The notes beneath the pieces were generated by a model, which saw only the letters and a list, made by a program, of their open reading frames with translations, was not told where the DNA came from and ran no database searches. Position numbers and translations under genes: made by a program. Below are positions 42,224 through 51,977 of a stretch of DNA of 64,000 nt, in pieces. Origin of the DNA: Triplophysa rosa (taxonomy: Eukaryota > Chordata > Actinopteri > Cypriniformes > Nemacheilidae); contig NC_079906.1 of assembly GCF_024868665.1 (NCBI RefSeq), positions 14,697,157 to 14,761,156 of the forward strand. Reading direction: 5' to 3'. Position 1 is the first letter of the stretch. Each line of letters starts with the position of its first letter.

Positions 42224-42499
42224 CTAAAAAATATTCCCACAATTCCCTCTCTTGACCTCGAAAGAGGTCACACAAAATCCTAAATCAAATGTATATGATG
42301 TGCTACTCCCTTTTGTGTATTCTATCTCTATTCCTCCATATTTCAGTAAGCACTTGTCTGTTGATGTTATTGACCTTCTATGTATAGTTCGCGGTGTGGT
42401 GCTATTACCTTCCTTACTTTTTTGTATTCCAAAAATTATCCCTACGATGGTCCCTGCAATTATCCCTAACACACAACAACTTCCAATTTTCCCACAGTT
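42224..42499 (-). CDS. Short frame with a hydrophobic anchor in ERV B
   Basis: A ~92-codon frame (stop to stop, no ATG start) that opens with Cys-rich residues, then a membrane-like helix (GIIAGTIVGIIFGI), then a charged tail with several Ser/Thr and Cys. Position between pol and LTR suggests an env remnant (anchor and tail) or an accessory protein. No C-X6-CC or surface-subunit motif. Confidence 0.3.
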   Translation of the reverse strand, partial: NCGKIGSCCVLGIIAGTIVGIIFGIQKSKEGNSTTPRTIHRRSITSTDKCLLKYGGIEIEYTKGSSTSYTFDLGFCVTSFEVKRGNCGNIF

Positions 42500-42682
42500 T
42501 CATTTTGTTGCTGTTATATTCACCCTCTCTAGTAATATCTTGTTATCTTTACAACATCAACACTTCTTAAAAACTTAATACCTTAAAACCTGTAAGAAAA
42601 CACTTCTTAAAAATACACTGTTAAACCTGAAAATTGAAAAACATTGAAAAACACTCAAAATCACACAATAATGAAAACTTGA

Positions 42683-43932
42683 TTATAAGGAATAAATGGT
42701 TATTTGTATGTCCACGTCCGTGAACACTTCACTCAGAATCTTTTGTACTTTCTTGAAGTCTAGTTTATCTAGACTACACCCCAGCCGGGGTACTGAGACT
42801 GTTTTTACTCTGTTATCCACACACCAATCTCTCATGTGTTTTAGGCTTTCTGTGAAACAGTCATATGTTGGTAAATCAGTGTATTGTTCTTTGGTTATTA
42901 GGTGAAAAATAATTCTGCCGTCTTCTTCTGTAGTCACTGCACATTCACCTGGTTGTTTATTTTGATCAATTACTTTCTGTGTACCGTATCGTTGTTTGAA
43001 CTGTTTAGCTATACCTGCTCCGTATGCACAGTCAGCACTTACACAGTGAGCCAATGGTTCTGTGTGTGGACTTGTGAAAATGTCACCTGTTTTGTGTATA
43101 ATTTGGAGCTGTTGGTGTTGTTCAATAGCAATTTCAGTGTCTGTGTTACCGTTCGCACTCTGTGTATCCTCCCTCTCTTGGACCTGAGTCCTCAGGTCCA
43201 AACCAGTGTCAGCAAGAGACCTAGAAGGGGGGTCACAAGCTACACAGGATGTTAAATGGAACCAAGTGTCTCCTTTGCCTTGGAGTTGCACACAATGTGA
43301 GGTGCGAGCTGTCACACGTATAGGTTGAGACCACCGTGGTTCATTCCACTTTCTGCGGAATTTTCTGATCCTGACCCAGTCTGTTGTGACTGGTGATGGC
43401 AGTTCCTCGGGTTGCGCTGGTACAGGAGTTACCTGATGGGAAAAGGTTCGAATCAGAGCTGTTAGTTTATCAAAATACACAGTATGTGACAATGGCTGCA
43501 CTGTGTCCTCTCTCAACGCCGTGGTTGGTCCTGGAAATTGACGACCTGTAAGCAATTCAAAAGGTGTAAAGCCTGAGATCCTGTTGACAGAAGAACGAAT
43601 AGACATGAGAGCAATGGGTAAAGCTGACAGCCAGTTCAATTTAGTCTGTGCACAGATTTTAGCCAATTTTAGTTTAATTGTCAGGTTTAAACGTTCAACC
43701 TTACCTTGGCTGGCCGCATGGTAAACTGCACCATACGCATGTGTTAGGCCTAGAGCCTGTTCAACAATTTTCAAATGTTCATTTTTAAAATGGGTGGCAT
43801 TGTCAGATCTGATACGTCGTGGGAACCCATAGTGTGGAATGTAATGGTTGATTAGACACTTTATTACGGCCGTACTGTCCTCTCGGCCGACAGGATATGC
43901 TTCTGGCCAACCAGTGAAATAATCAACAATCA
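42683..43932 (-). CDS. ERV B integrase fused to an OARD1/TARG1-like macrodomain (5' incomplete)
   Basis: One open frame from the N at 43933 to a stop at 42683, ~416 codons. First part: integrase catalytic core with VDYFTGWPEAYP (first Asp, ~43915), SDNATHFKNEH (second Asp, ~43830) and QGKVERLN (Glu, ~43690), so the DDE triad is complete. It continues through WLSALPIALMSIR and GFTPFELLTGR to a C-terminal DNA-binding domain (VRIRKFRRKWNEPRWSQPI...WFHLTSC). A ~45-residue Gln/Asp-rich linker leads to a complete macrodomain (43105-42686): HKTGDIF, LAHCVSADC, the GAGIA phosphate loop, FHLITKE, PTYDCF, PRLGCSLDKLD, ending DIQITIYSL. This order matches OARD1/TARG1, which removes ADP-ribose from glutamates. 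Its two catalytic residues (Lys and Asp) are in LITK and SLDK. Single exon. An active hydrolase is inference. Confidence 0.85.
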
Positions 43933-43933
43933 N

Positions 43934-45595
43934 TAAAAAAAATAGTTACCCTTTCTCTTTTATTGGCATATTTTCCTCAGTAAGTGGCAAGCTACGACAG
44001 ATATTAGGTGTTCATCAAACAGCACTACGGTTGCGTACTAGTGGGCGTTGCTGACCTGCAGATGACTTCTTAGCTTTTGCAGGTGCCTAGTAACTTGATG
44101 AAACATTTTTGCGCGAATGGACACTCCATTGCTTTGTAACCTGCATACATTTTTCATTATACTGATTTCCCAAATAAACTTCATGGTCGAGACCTAATTT
44201 TCCAAAACGCAATAACTCAATAACTTCTAACTGTAAAAAGACATGCTGCTTTTTTTTTTTTGACGGGCTGGTGTGCGCGCAGCAGCCATCCAGACAACCA
44301 ATCAGCATTCAGCAAAGAACGCTCAAAGGAGCGTTTCCACCAACCCACCCCACCCCACCCCCACACTTAAAGAGTCAGGTCGAACTGTTGCATTTTTATT
44401 TAATAGGTCTTAAAGTTGTCTGCGTGTCTTTTAATGTACGCGAAAGTTTCCAGTGTGTTTTATGGCAAATACGCATTTTTTCGCAATAAATTTGGTTTAT
44501 TAAATTCAATAAATATTTAATAAAAATATATATAAATAATATATATGGACAAACTTCACTTCAACACTCGACCAATCTGGTCTCACGGCAGAGTGCCCAG
44601 ACTCAAGCATCTTCTGAGGAAAAAACACAGGAACATCCACTTGGAATTTGCCCCCAAAAAAACACACATAACACAACACATTAAAAGGTAACAGAACCAA
44701 CCAGGTAACTTTTTTAGCAATTAAGGTGAGTGTTTTTAAACCAAATAGTATATTAATCGTGACATAAGAAATGTCCTCCATTCTGTCTTACATTTTTTTG
44801 CACATTATTTTTTTTCTATATCATTCCAAAAAAAGAGTAATCTTAATGAATGTGCTGTGCACTTTTACAAATGTTAAGCTTCTAGTCCAAAAAATAGGTT
44901 CTAAGCTTATAGTCCTTCTGGAAGACAACAGCTAAGAACTGTCGAACTTTGCATGTATGTGTACAGCGTTTGGACAGCGTTAGGGATTTGTACACAGTAC
45001 AGATTTCAGGAGTTCATAGTTATGAGGCACCAAGGCTACAAAAAAGTTTTTATTACATGCAATGGTTTTGTACTAAAATAAAGCGAAAAACATAAGTGCC
45101 AAAAAAACATCTTATGCACATGAAGAAATGTGCACATGTAAGATACAGTAAAGATCAGTATTACACCAGCCATTCACAGACACATAGTCAATAAGAACAT
45201 AAGACAATAATAGAACATTATTTTATGTCAAATTGAACAAATGGAAATCAAGTTACATTCCAGTGTCTCAATTATATTGAACAAGCTACCTTCTAAATTT
45301 GAGAACATGAAGACGATGTAGTACAACCTCTGCCAGCTTCACTGCTCTGGGCATGTTATGACTGAAATAGAGAAACATTTTAAATATGACAGAAAACAAA
45401 GCACACATCCTTAATTACTTTTATTTTGTAAATCTATATCAGACTATATCGACGTTGAGTATGTGACAGTTCTAATATATGGGTGAGAGAAGGTTTATGA
45501 TCAATCTATTGGTATGTTCTCTGGTAACAGTGACTTTCTTAAAGACCGAGTCTGAACAACTAAAATAATACAATATATAAGTAACTTTGGACCTG
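43934..45595. other. AT-rich intergenic sequence
   Basis: Begins with a few bases of unrelated sequence after the N. Contains an A/T run at 44250 and CCCCACCCCACCCC at about 44345-44360. No gene, tRNA or element end recognised. Confidence 0.5.
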
Positions 45596-45599
45596 TTCT

Positions 45600-46660
45600 T
45601 TAAAAAATCCACATTGAACAGTCCTGATATTGTTTGTGTGACACACTGAGGTGGTGTACTCTCATTTTAAAGTGGAATGAGTCTGTGCAATCGGACAGTT
45701 TTCTTTAAATTATGATCTGAAGTTATAGAAATAATAGTACATATAGGCAATTTTGAAGTACTGTACATTAAAAAATCCACATTGAACATTCCTGATATTG
45801 TTTGTGTGACACACTGAGGTGGTGTACTCTCATTTTAAAGTGGAATGAGTCTGTGCAATCGGACAGTTTTCTTTAAATTATGATCTGAAGTTATAGATAT
45901 AATAGTACATATAGGCAATTTTGAAGTACTGTACATTAAAAAATCCACATTGAACATTCCTGATATTGTTTGTGTGACACACTGAGGTGGTGTACTCTCA
46001 TTTTAAAGTGGAATGAGTCTGTGCAATCGGACAGTTTTCTTTAAATTATGATCTGAAGTTATAGATATAATAGTACATATAGGCAATTTTGAAGTACTGT
46101 ACATTAAAAAATCCACATTGAACATTCCTGATATTGTTTGTGTGACACACTGAGGTGGTGTACTCTCATTTTAAAGTGGAATGAGTCTGTGCAATCGGAC
46201 AGTTTTCTTTAAATTATGATCTGAAGTTATAGATATAATAGTACATATAGGCAATTTTGAAGTACTGTACATTAAAAAATCCACATTGAACATTCCTGAT
46301 ATTGTTTGTGTGACACACTGAGGTGGTGTACTCTCATTTTAAAGTGGAATGAGTCTGTGCAATCGGACAGTTTTCTTTAAATTATGATCTGAAGTTATAG
46401 ATATAATAGTACATATAGGCAATTTTGAAGTACTGTACATTAAAAAATCCACATTGAACATTCCTGATATTGTTTGTGTGACACACTGAGGTGGTGTACT
46501 CTCATTTTAAAGTGGAATGAGTCTGTGCAATCGGACAGTTTTCTTTAAATTATGATCTGAAGTTATAGATATAATAGTACATATAGGCAATTTTGAAGTA
46601 CTGTACATTAAAAAATCCACATTGAACAGTCCTGATATTGTTTAGGTGACACACTGAGGT
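45600..46660 (+). repeat. 168-bp tandem array (six units plus edges)
   Basis: The phrase TTAAAAAATCCACATTGAAC recurs with its CCAC ending at 45612, 45780, 45948, 46116, 46284, 46452 and 46620, exactly 168 bp apart. Internal units differ by only a few bases; the outer ones carry GAACAGTCC for GAACATTCC. Each unit holds TGTGACACACTGAGGTGG and AATGAGTCTGTGCAATCGGA. No coding frame spans the unit. Confidence 0.95.
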
Positions 46661-48530
46661 GGTATAAGAGTGTTGTAAAAAATATAAAAACTGCCTAGCA
46701 GTTTAAAAACAACTTAAAAAAGCCTAGCAACCACCTAGCAACATAACTGTCAATCTTTCCCATTTGGCCTGGGTTAAAGACTTCAATTGTAGTGCAATTG
46801 AGGTTCTTTCTTCAATACCATACATCGTTTTATGGGTAAAATTATATATACATATATTTAATTTTCTAAATGCATTTGTATTTTAATTAATTCACAATCG
46901 ACAGACTGAAACCACGTTCGAAATAGATCGCTTTATTTTGAAATCCAAAAAGCCGCTTTTACCGTAATGCGCAGTATTTGCGCACATAACAAAACCGAGT
47001 GAGGGCTAGTTTGACTGTCGTTTCCGAAGTGGCGGCTGGCTTGACCGCAGTCCAGAACTACTCGTGCAACTCAAAACTGCACATCAAACAGATTCATTTT
47101 TAAGGATCCTTGATATTTACTCAATATTTGCTCAATCACTTCGCCTTTACAATGAGACGTGTGCATTAGCACGAGCTGTACATTGTGCAATGTGCATGAG
47201 GTTCAAAACAATGTATGAAGCAGTGGGCGGGGGGAATAAGGGGTGAGATCGGGGGTAAATAAATGGGACGAGAGGGGCGGCCCCCCACCTCCCGGTGTAA
47301 TGTCATGAAGGAGCGGCAGGTGGAGCACTTGAGGAGGTATCATCAGATATGTATACAGTTTGCATACATCAGTAGCAGGTTTTACAAAATATTGTGGCAT
47401 ATTTTAGAGGACGAGTTTTGAAGAGAAGAATGTTATAGAAACAAAAATATTTAAATATTGTCTGTCTCCCTGTACGAGTATTGATTAATAAAAATAACAC
47501 AATATTCTGAGTGAGACATTAGATCTGTAAAAATGCCAGCAATGCCAAGATCATGATTATGATTCCTAGGAAACACATACAAACACTGATAAAGTAAAAT
47601 GTAAAAAAATAAACAAATAAATAAATAAATACATGTAAAACGATGACAATATAACACAGTATTGCGAGAAAACTAACCACAAGATAATGCACCAGTATAT
47701 TTTTGAGTAGCAGGCAAAGTGTTTGACTCCACAAGTTTGAAAAAAATGGTACTGTTCTAACTTACCTCTGAAATCAAAATTTTCATTCTGCATTTATTAT
47801 AATGGTAGTTCACGTTTGTGTATGTCTAGGCTCCTGAGTGTGTATTTCTTCTATATTCATTCAGTAATGAACATGTCAACCCTGAGGTTGCATTTTTCAT
47901 AATTTGAATGCCCCCTACATGACTAGCCCCTGCTGTGTCCAGCCATATTCAGCACATATCACCGACCTGAATACAGCTGTCTGCTGTAGTGTAGTGAATA
48001 TGCTCACTGGCACAGTGCTTTGTCCCACAGATTATCAGCAGGGGGCAAGGGTTTAGGTCTGTGTGTCTCAGTATGTGCTGATAAACAATAGCTACTACCT
48101 CACAGACCTGTAGCCTATATGTGATTGGTTGGTTTCTTGTTGCTTTGGGACCTACATCACATTTGTAAACCTGTGTTTCCCTTTTTGATGTGATGTATCT
48201 TTTTTTGTCTGTTATGAATAGGAAGTAACTTGATCAATGGAAATATGCAATTTTCCTCCTATAACAAGATTATGTTGGTATATCATGCTACCCATGTTAC
48301 CATTATTTTAATTTTTTTATTTATGGACACAATCGTGTACTATTTTTAAAGAAATAACAGCATATAAACACGTACCATGACAGTACTAATACCTGAAATA
48401 CCTTCAATACCATCTACATGAATACGGCAAACATTTAGTACTATTATATTTATCAAAGTACCAAAACCATATAACGATACTGTATCATTGATACATCCAC
48501 AGCACTTTGTGCAAAGGAAATACGTGGCAA
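46661..48530. other. Intergenic sequence
   Basis: AT-rich with a small GC-rich patch at 46960-47340 and an AAATAAATAAAT stretch near 47620. No gene recognised on either strand. Confidence 0.5.
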
Positions 48531-49740
48531 CTGTTAATGATCAAGTATTGACATTATTTCCCAGTAACTCGTTCTGATAACCGTGATACCCGGAGTCGCC
48601 GCGACGTGGCGCAAAACGCGAGATCCAGATGCCAATGGAATGGGCACCGCGCTGTCATATAGTACTTTCGCCGATGCTCGAGACAGGAGTGAGGTTTGAG
48701 GAGGCTCTGAGACCCAGCGGAGGCAGCTGTGACGTGGTCCCGATATCACCACCGAACCTCGACTTGGAATAACCCAGCTGCGTGTTTGCACCTTTCCCCG
48801 TGCGCGACGCGTAACGCACGGGAACAATGGGATTGGTCAGAGGTTGCAATGAGGACGCCAAATGCCATGCCGCACACATGTCCTCCCTAACATACGAATC
48901 TAGGCTCAACGCAGGTTATTGATTATGCTTGCGGTGTTTCGGCGTCTGACCGGGTGCCAGACATTTCAGCAGCAGCAGAGTCCAGCGAGGTGGATGCTGC
49001 GCGGAGACGCGCCCCCTGAATCCCTAAACTGAGTGAGTATGAGCATTGAGCAGCATCCCCATACGTGTCTCATTGGCATGCACTTTTGCCTACGTGCTGC
49101 TGACCACAAAGCGGAATCCCCCAAAATGCTGTAATAAACGCATATCAGAATGCGTAACATAATCGTTTGTTGTGGATGTAGCAAGAATACGCGTCCGGTT
49201 TATAAGAGATTAATGACGCGCTTCACACAAGTCAGACGACACGTGTGCAACAGCTTCAATGTAGCCGCATTACCCTTTGTGATTCTACGCTTAATTAAAC
49301 GATTTATAAGCAGACAGTGGCACTCTCTCACTCGGCAGAAATGCATCAGTGCCGTGTATCAGATATACCGAATTAAGTGAATTATGGAATTGATTAACAA
49401 AGAAGCGACATAGCCGGTTATTTATACGTTTCCTTTACAATTAAAACGGATTTCGATGGAAACCTCTCGCCGTCTGCTGTGGGAGCAGGACTCGCATTTC
49501 CACTTTGATCTTGCGAAATTATTTCCTGAGTGCATCGGTGATTGGCGGGACAATACCCACGGGAGCGACGAATTACTCGTGCTGAATAAGAGGTCGACCG
49601 CTGCGGGCCTTAACATATCATGCATTCGCACTACGTGTTATATGCGTTGCGAGAAAACAATGGTGGTGAATGCTGGCATACGTGATACGTTTTTGCCAGC
49701 GGTGCGCAGTCACTATGTCTGTGCCATCGTGTTTTAATGT
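48531..49740. promoter_or_regulatory. CpG-rich stretch
   Basis: CpG dinucleotides are clearly denser here (for example CGCCGCGACGTGGCGC at 48597, GTGCGCGACGCGTAACGCAC at 48799) than in the surrounding DNA. It may be a CpG island or a non-coding first exon. The 93-codon frame at 49456-49737 has no family match known to me. Confidence 0.35.
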
Positions 49741-49879
49741 ATATGGCGTACGTAAAGACTGAATCATTTAACCTGTAGTATGTCTGAATAACCTTCGCAA
49801 TATGATGTGACTGAGGTTCTGACAGGACGCAGAAGAAGATGATGTGTCTTTATTGGGGCACGAGACGAGTCAAAAGCGC

Positions 49880-49990
49880 ACGGGACAGGTTGAGGACGTC
49901 ACGCGCATTGGCTAATATCGCCCGTGCCAGTCTGTATTGAGCAGCATATATGAAGTCCATTAACAACAGAGAGCATTAATAACTATGAAC
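49880..49990 (+). promoter_or_regulatory. Promoter-like site: CRE, inverted CCAAT, TATA-like box
   Basis: GACGTCAC (CRE-like, 49895), ATTGGCT (inverted CCAAT, 49907) and CATATATGAA (TATA-like, 49944) lie in order within ~60 bp at the edge of the CpG-rich stretch. A start near 49975 would transcribe rightward, and CAAGTAAGCT near 50178 could be a first splice donor. Composite inference. Confidence 0.3.
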
Positions 49991-50455
49991 GAAGTGTTGG
50001 TTGTATCTGTAACAAGTGTGGAGAGAATGTTTGTCAGACTCCCAGTATGTGATGATTCCCCACCCATTACCTGTCAGGAGACACATACACACAAGTGTGT
50101 GGGGGTGTTTGTGTCTGTGTGTACTTGTGAAAGTGTCTGCAGTGATTCAGACCATTGGGTCCAAGCTGCTCAATCAAGTAAGCTTCCTGTTGATAGGTGG
50201 AGACTGGAAAGGATAAGTGCAATGTGCCCAACCATGAGCAACAGAGAATGCAGAAGAATAGCCTCTGCTGGCTGCATTGGCTCATGTTGTTATGTGTAAT
50301 GGCTAAAGTCACTGAAATAACGGTTTATTTCTGATGCTTTTAAAAACAGCGTTCTGTTCACTTTGCTGGGAAACATAAGACTACACTATTTGGTAAAACA
50401 TAACGTTCATACAGTATAATATTACCTGTATAGCAAATTACATGTTTACACTCTT
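49991..50455. other. Sequence downstream of the promoter-like site
   Basis: No recognisable protein. Short frames here lack motifs. Confidence 0.4.
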
Positions 50456-50459
50456 AAAA

Positions 50460-50632
50460 AATAAGGTGCTTAAAGGGGGGGTTGGGGTGTGGGAGTGCCA
50501 CAGTGTTTCATGCATTCTGACTACTTACAATGATAAATGTGCTTGCTTCTCATGCTTGACATGGTCAACTTGTCAAAAAACGAGTTGGACGTATGACGTA
50601 GTATTTCTGTGCTCGATAGACTCCCCCGGCAT
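50460..50632 (+). repeat. Repeat shared (inverted) with 63545-63720
   Basis: CATGCATTCTGACT, TCTCATGCTTGACATGGTCA, ACTTGTCAAAAAACGAGTTGG and TACGTCATA-type motifs match the reverse complement at 63590-63705. The end CTTAAAGGG matches CCCTTTAAG there. A dispersed non-autonomous element. Confidence 0.75.
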
Positions 50633-50815
50633 TCGTACACAAAAGAAGATATTTTGAAGAATGTTGTTAACAGCCCCCCATTCACTTGCATTGGTTACAG
50701 TAGAAGTGAAAGGGGGGCTGTGCTGTTCTGTTAGCAACGTTTTTCGAAATCTTCTTTTGCGTTCTGCAGAAGAAAGGGCGTGTAAATGATGACAGAATTT
50801 TCATTTTGAAGGTAA
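50633..50815 (+). mobile_element. Fold-back MITE fragment (AAGAAGATATTTTGAAGAATG family)
   Basis: ACACAAAAGAAGATATTTTG AAGAATG pairs with CGAAATCTTCTTTTGCGTTCT later in the element. It ends ATGATGACAGAATTTTCATTTT. The same family is at 59528-59814. A very common repeat in cyprinid genomes (recall). Confidence 0.7.
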
Positions 50816-51644
50816 CCTACTACTTTCAAGGTTCTTTATGGAACCATTTAGACAAAAAATTGAATTGAATTCAATTTAAAGTATAATTTAGCCTCACAAC
50901 ATTCATATTGAAGTGTTGTCCGAATATTTTTTAACCCTCAACAATTTACGAAATCTGTGTGCATTGATAGTTTCTGTGTTGTTTTGTGTCAGGTCTTAAT
51001 TGTTGTGTGTGTTCTTTCTTGAACCTTGTCACGACTTTGTTTGTTCTGTTTCTTTTTGGTTATAGTCACATTTTTCTTTAATTTGCTTTAGCCCATTTTC
51101 CATTGCATTACCCTTCCACCATTTTCCATTGCATTGCTTTTAAAAGAAACCAGAGCAGTGTGCTCAACAGGATGCAACATTAAAGCGTCTTCATTAGGAA
51201 ATGGAGTACAGTCAAACAAAGCATTAAGAATATCCACACAAGAGTGAAAAACAATTGGAAACACACTCAAAAACACATAATACAAGTTGGAAACCTTACT
51301 TGCATGTGTTTCCACTGTTTTAAAGTTTTTTAACCTCTTGTTTGTCCAGCAGAGTGAACAGAACCTGCTGATTTTGAGGGAACGGTCAGGTTTGTGGTAG
51401 GTCCATGACGGTGTGATAAGGCACCTCAGTCATCCATTAAACTTGAGACTCTGGTGATGATGCTGTGAATAGCAGAGGAGTTTCTTCTTTCAGTCTTATT
51501 GTGGAGTAAATGAGCGGTCATATCTCCCGACATTGGTAAAACACAGAAGGCAATCTAACATCTGTCCTTGAACACAATAAGTTTGTGCATTTCAGGACTG
51601 CAATACTTGCCAAAAGAGCAACCTAGAATAGATGAAGTAAGGCT
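50816..51644. other. Intergenic sequence
   Basis: Contains a short direct repeat CCATTTTCCATTGCATT at 51091 and 51118. No gene seen. Confidence 0.5.
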
Positions 51645-51655
51645 GACTGTGGGTG

Positions 51656-51966
51656 CTCGACCTGATTTTGCCAAGTGGTTGATGTCCTCAGGTCAACATA
51701 TATTGTTGACCTAAGGACAACATTTTTATAAATAAAACCTAAACCCACACCAAACCCCAACCCTAACCATAACTTACCCCTAAAATCAGAGGGAAATGAT
51801 AAGTGAAAAACAATGGTCTAGAAGGACCTAATCCTGGTTGGAAGATTAAACTTAAAATCAACTGAAAACTTATTTCTGAAATCTGATTGGTTGATTTAAA
51901 AGTTGTCCCAGGGTCAACATGATGTTGCCCTAAGGATATCAACCACTTCGCAAAAACAGGAGAGCC
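51656..51966. mobile_element. MITE with ~45-bp inverted termini
   Basis: The left terminus (CCTGATTTTGCCAAGTGGTT GATGTCCT) is complementary to the right (AGGATATCAACCACTTCGCA AAAACAGG). It is flanked by an apparent 11-bp duplication GACTGTGGGTG (51645-51655 and 51967-51977). Duplication length suggests a Mutator-like family; no transposase. Confidence 0.75.
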
Positions 51967-51977
51967 GACTGTGGGTG

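Larger units (their letters stand above)
41491..43932 (-). mobile_element. Endogenous retrovirus B, 3' part
   Basis: Order on the minus strand: integrase, macrodomain, short hydrophobic frame, LTR. Gag, protease, RT and the 5' LTR are absent because the sequence changes at the N (43933), probably an assembly join. The element may be complete in the animal. No target-site duplication can be checked with one end missing. Confidence 0.75.

Noticed and set aside
45600..46660. CRISPR-like array
   Set aside because: The repeats are contiguous 168-bp units without spacers, in a vertebrate genome; this is a satellite-type array.
49456..49737. 93-codon frame in the CpG-rich stretch
   Set aside because: No recognisable motif, no splice context and composition typical of CpG-rich non-coding DNA.
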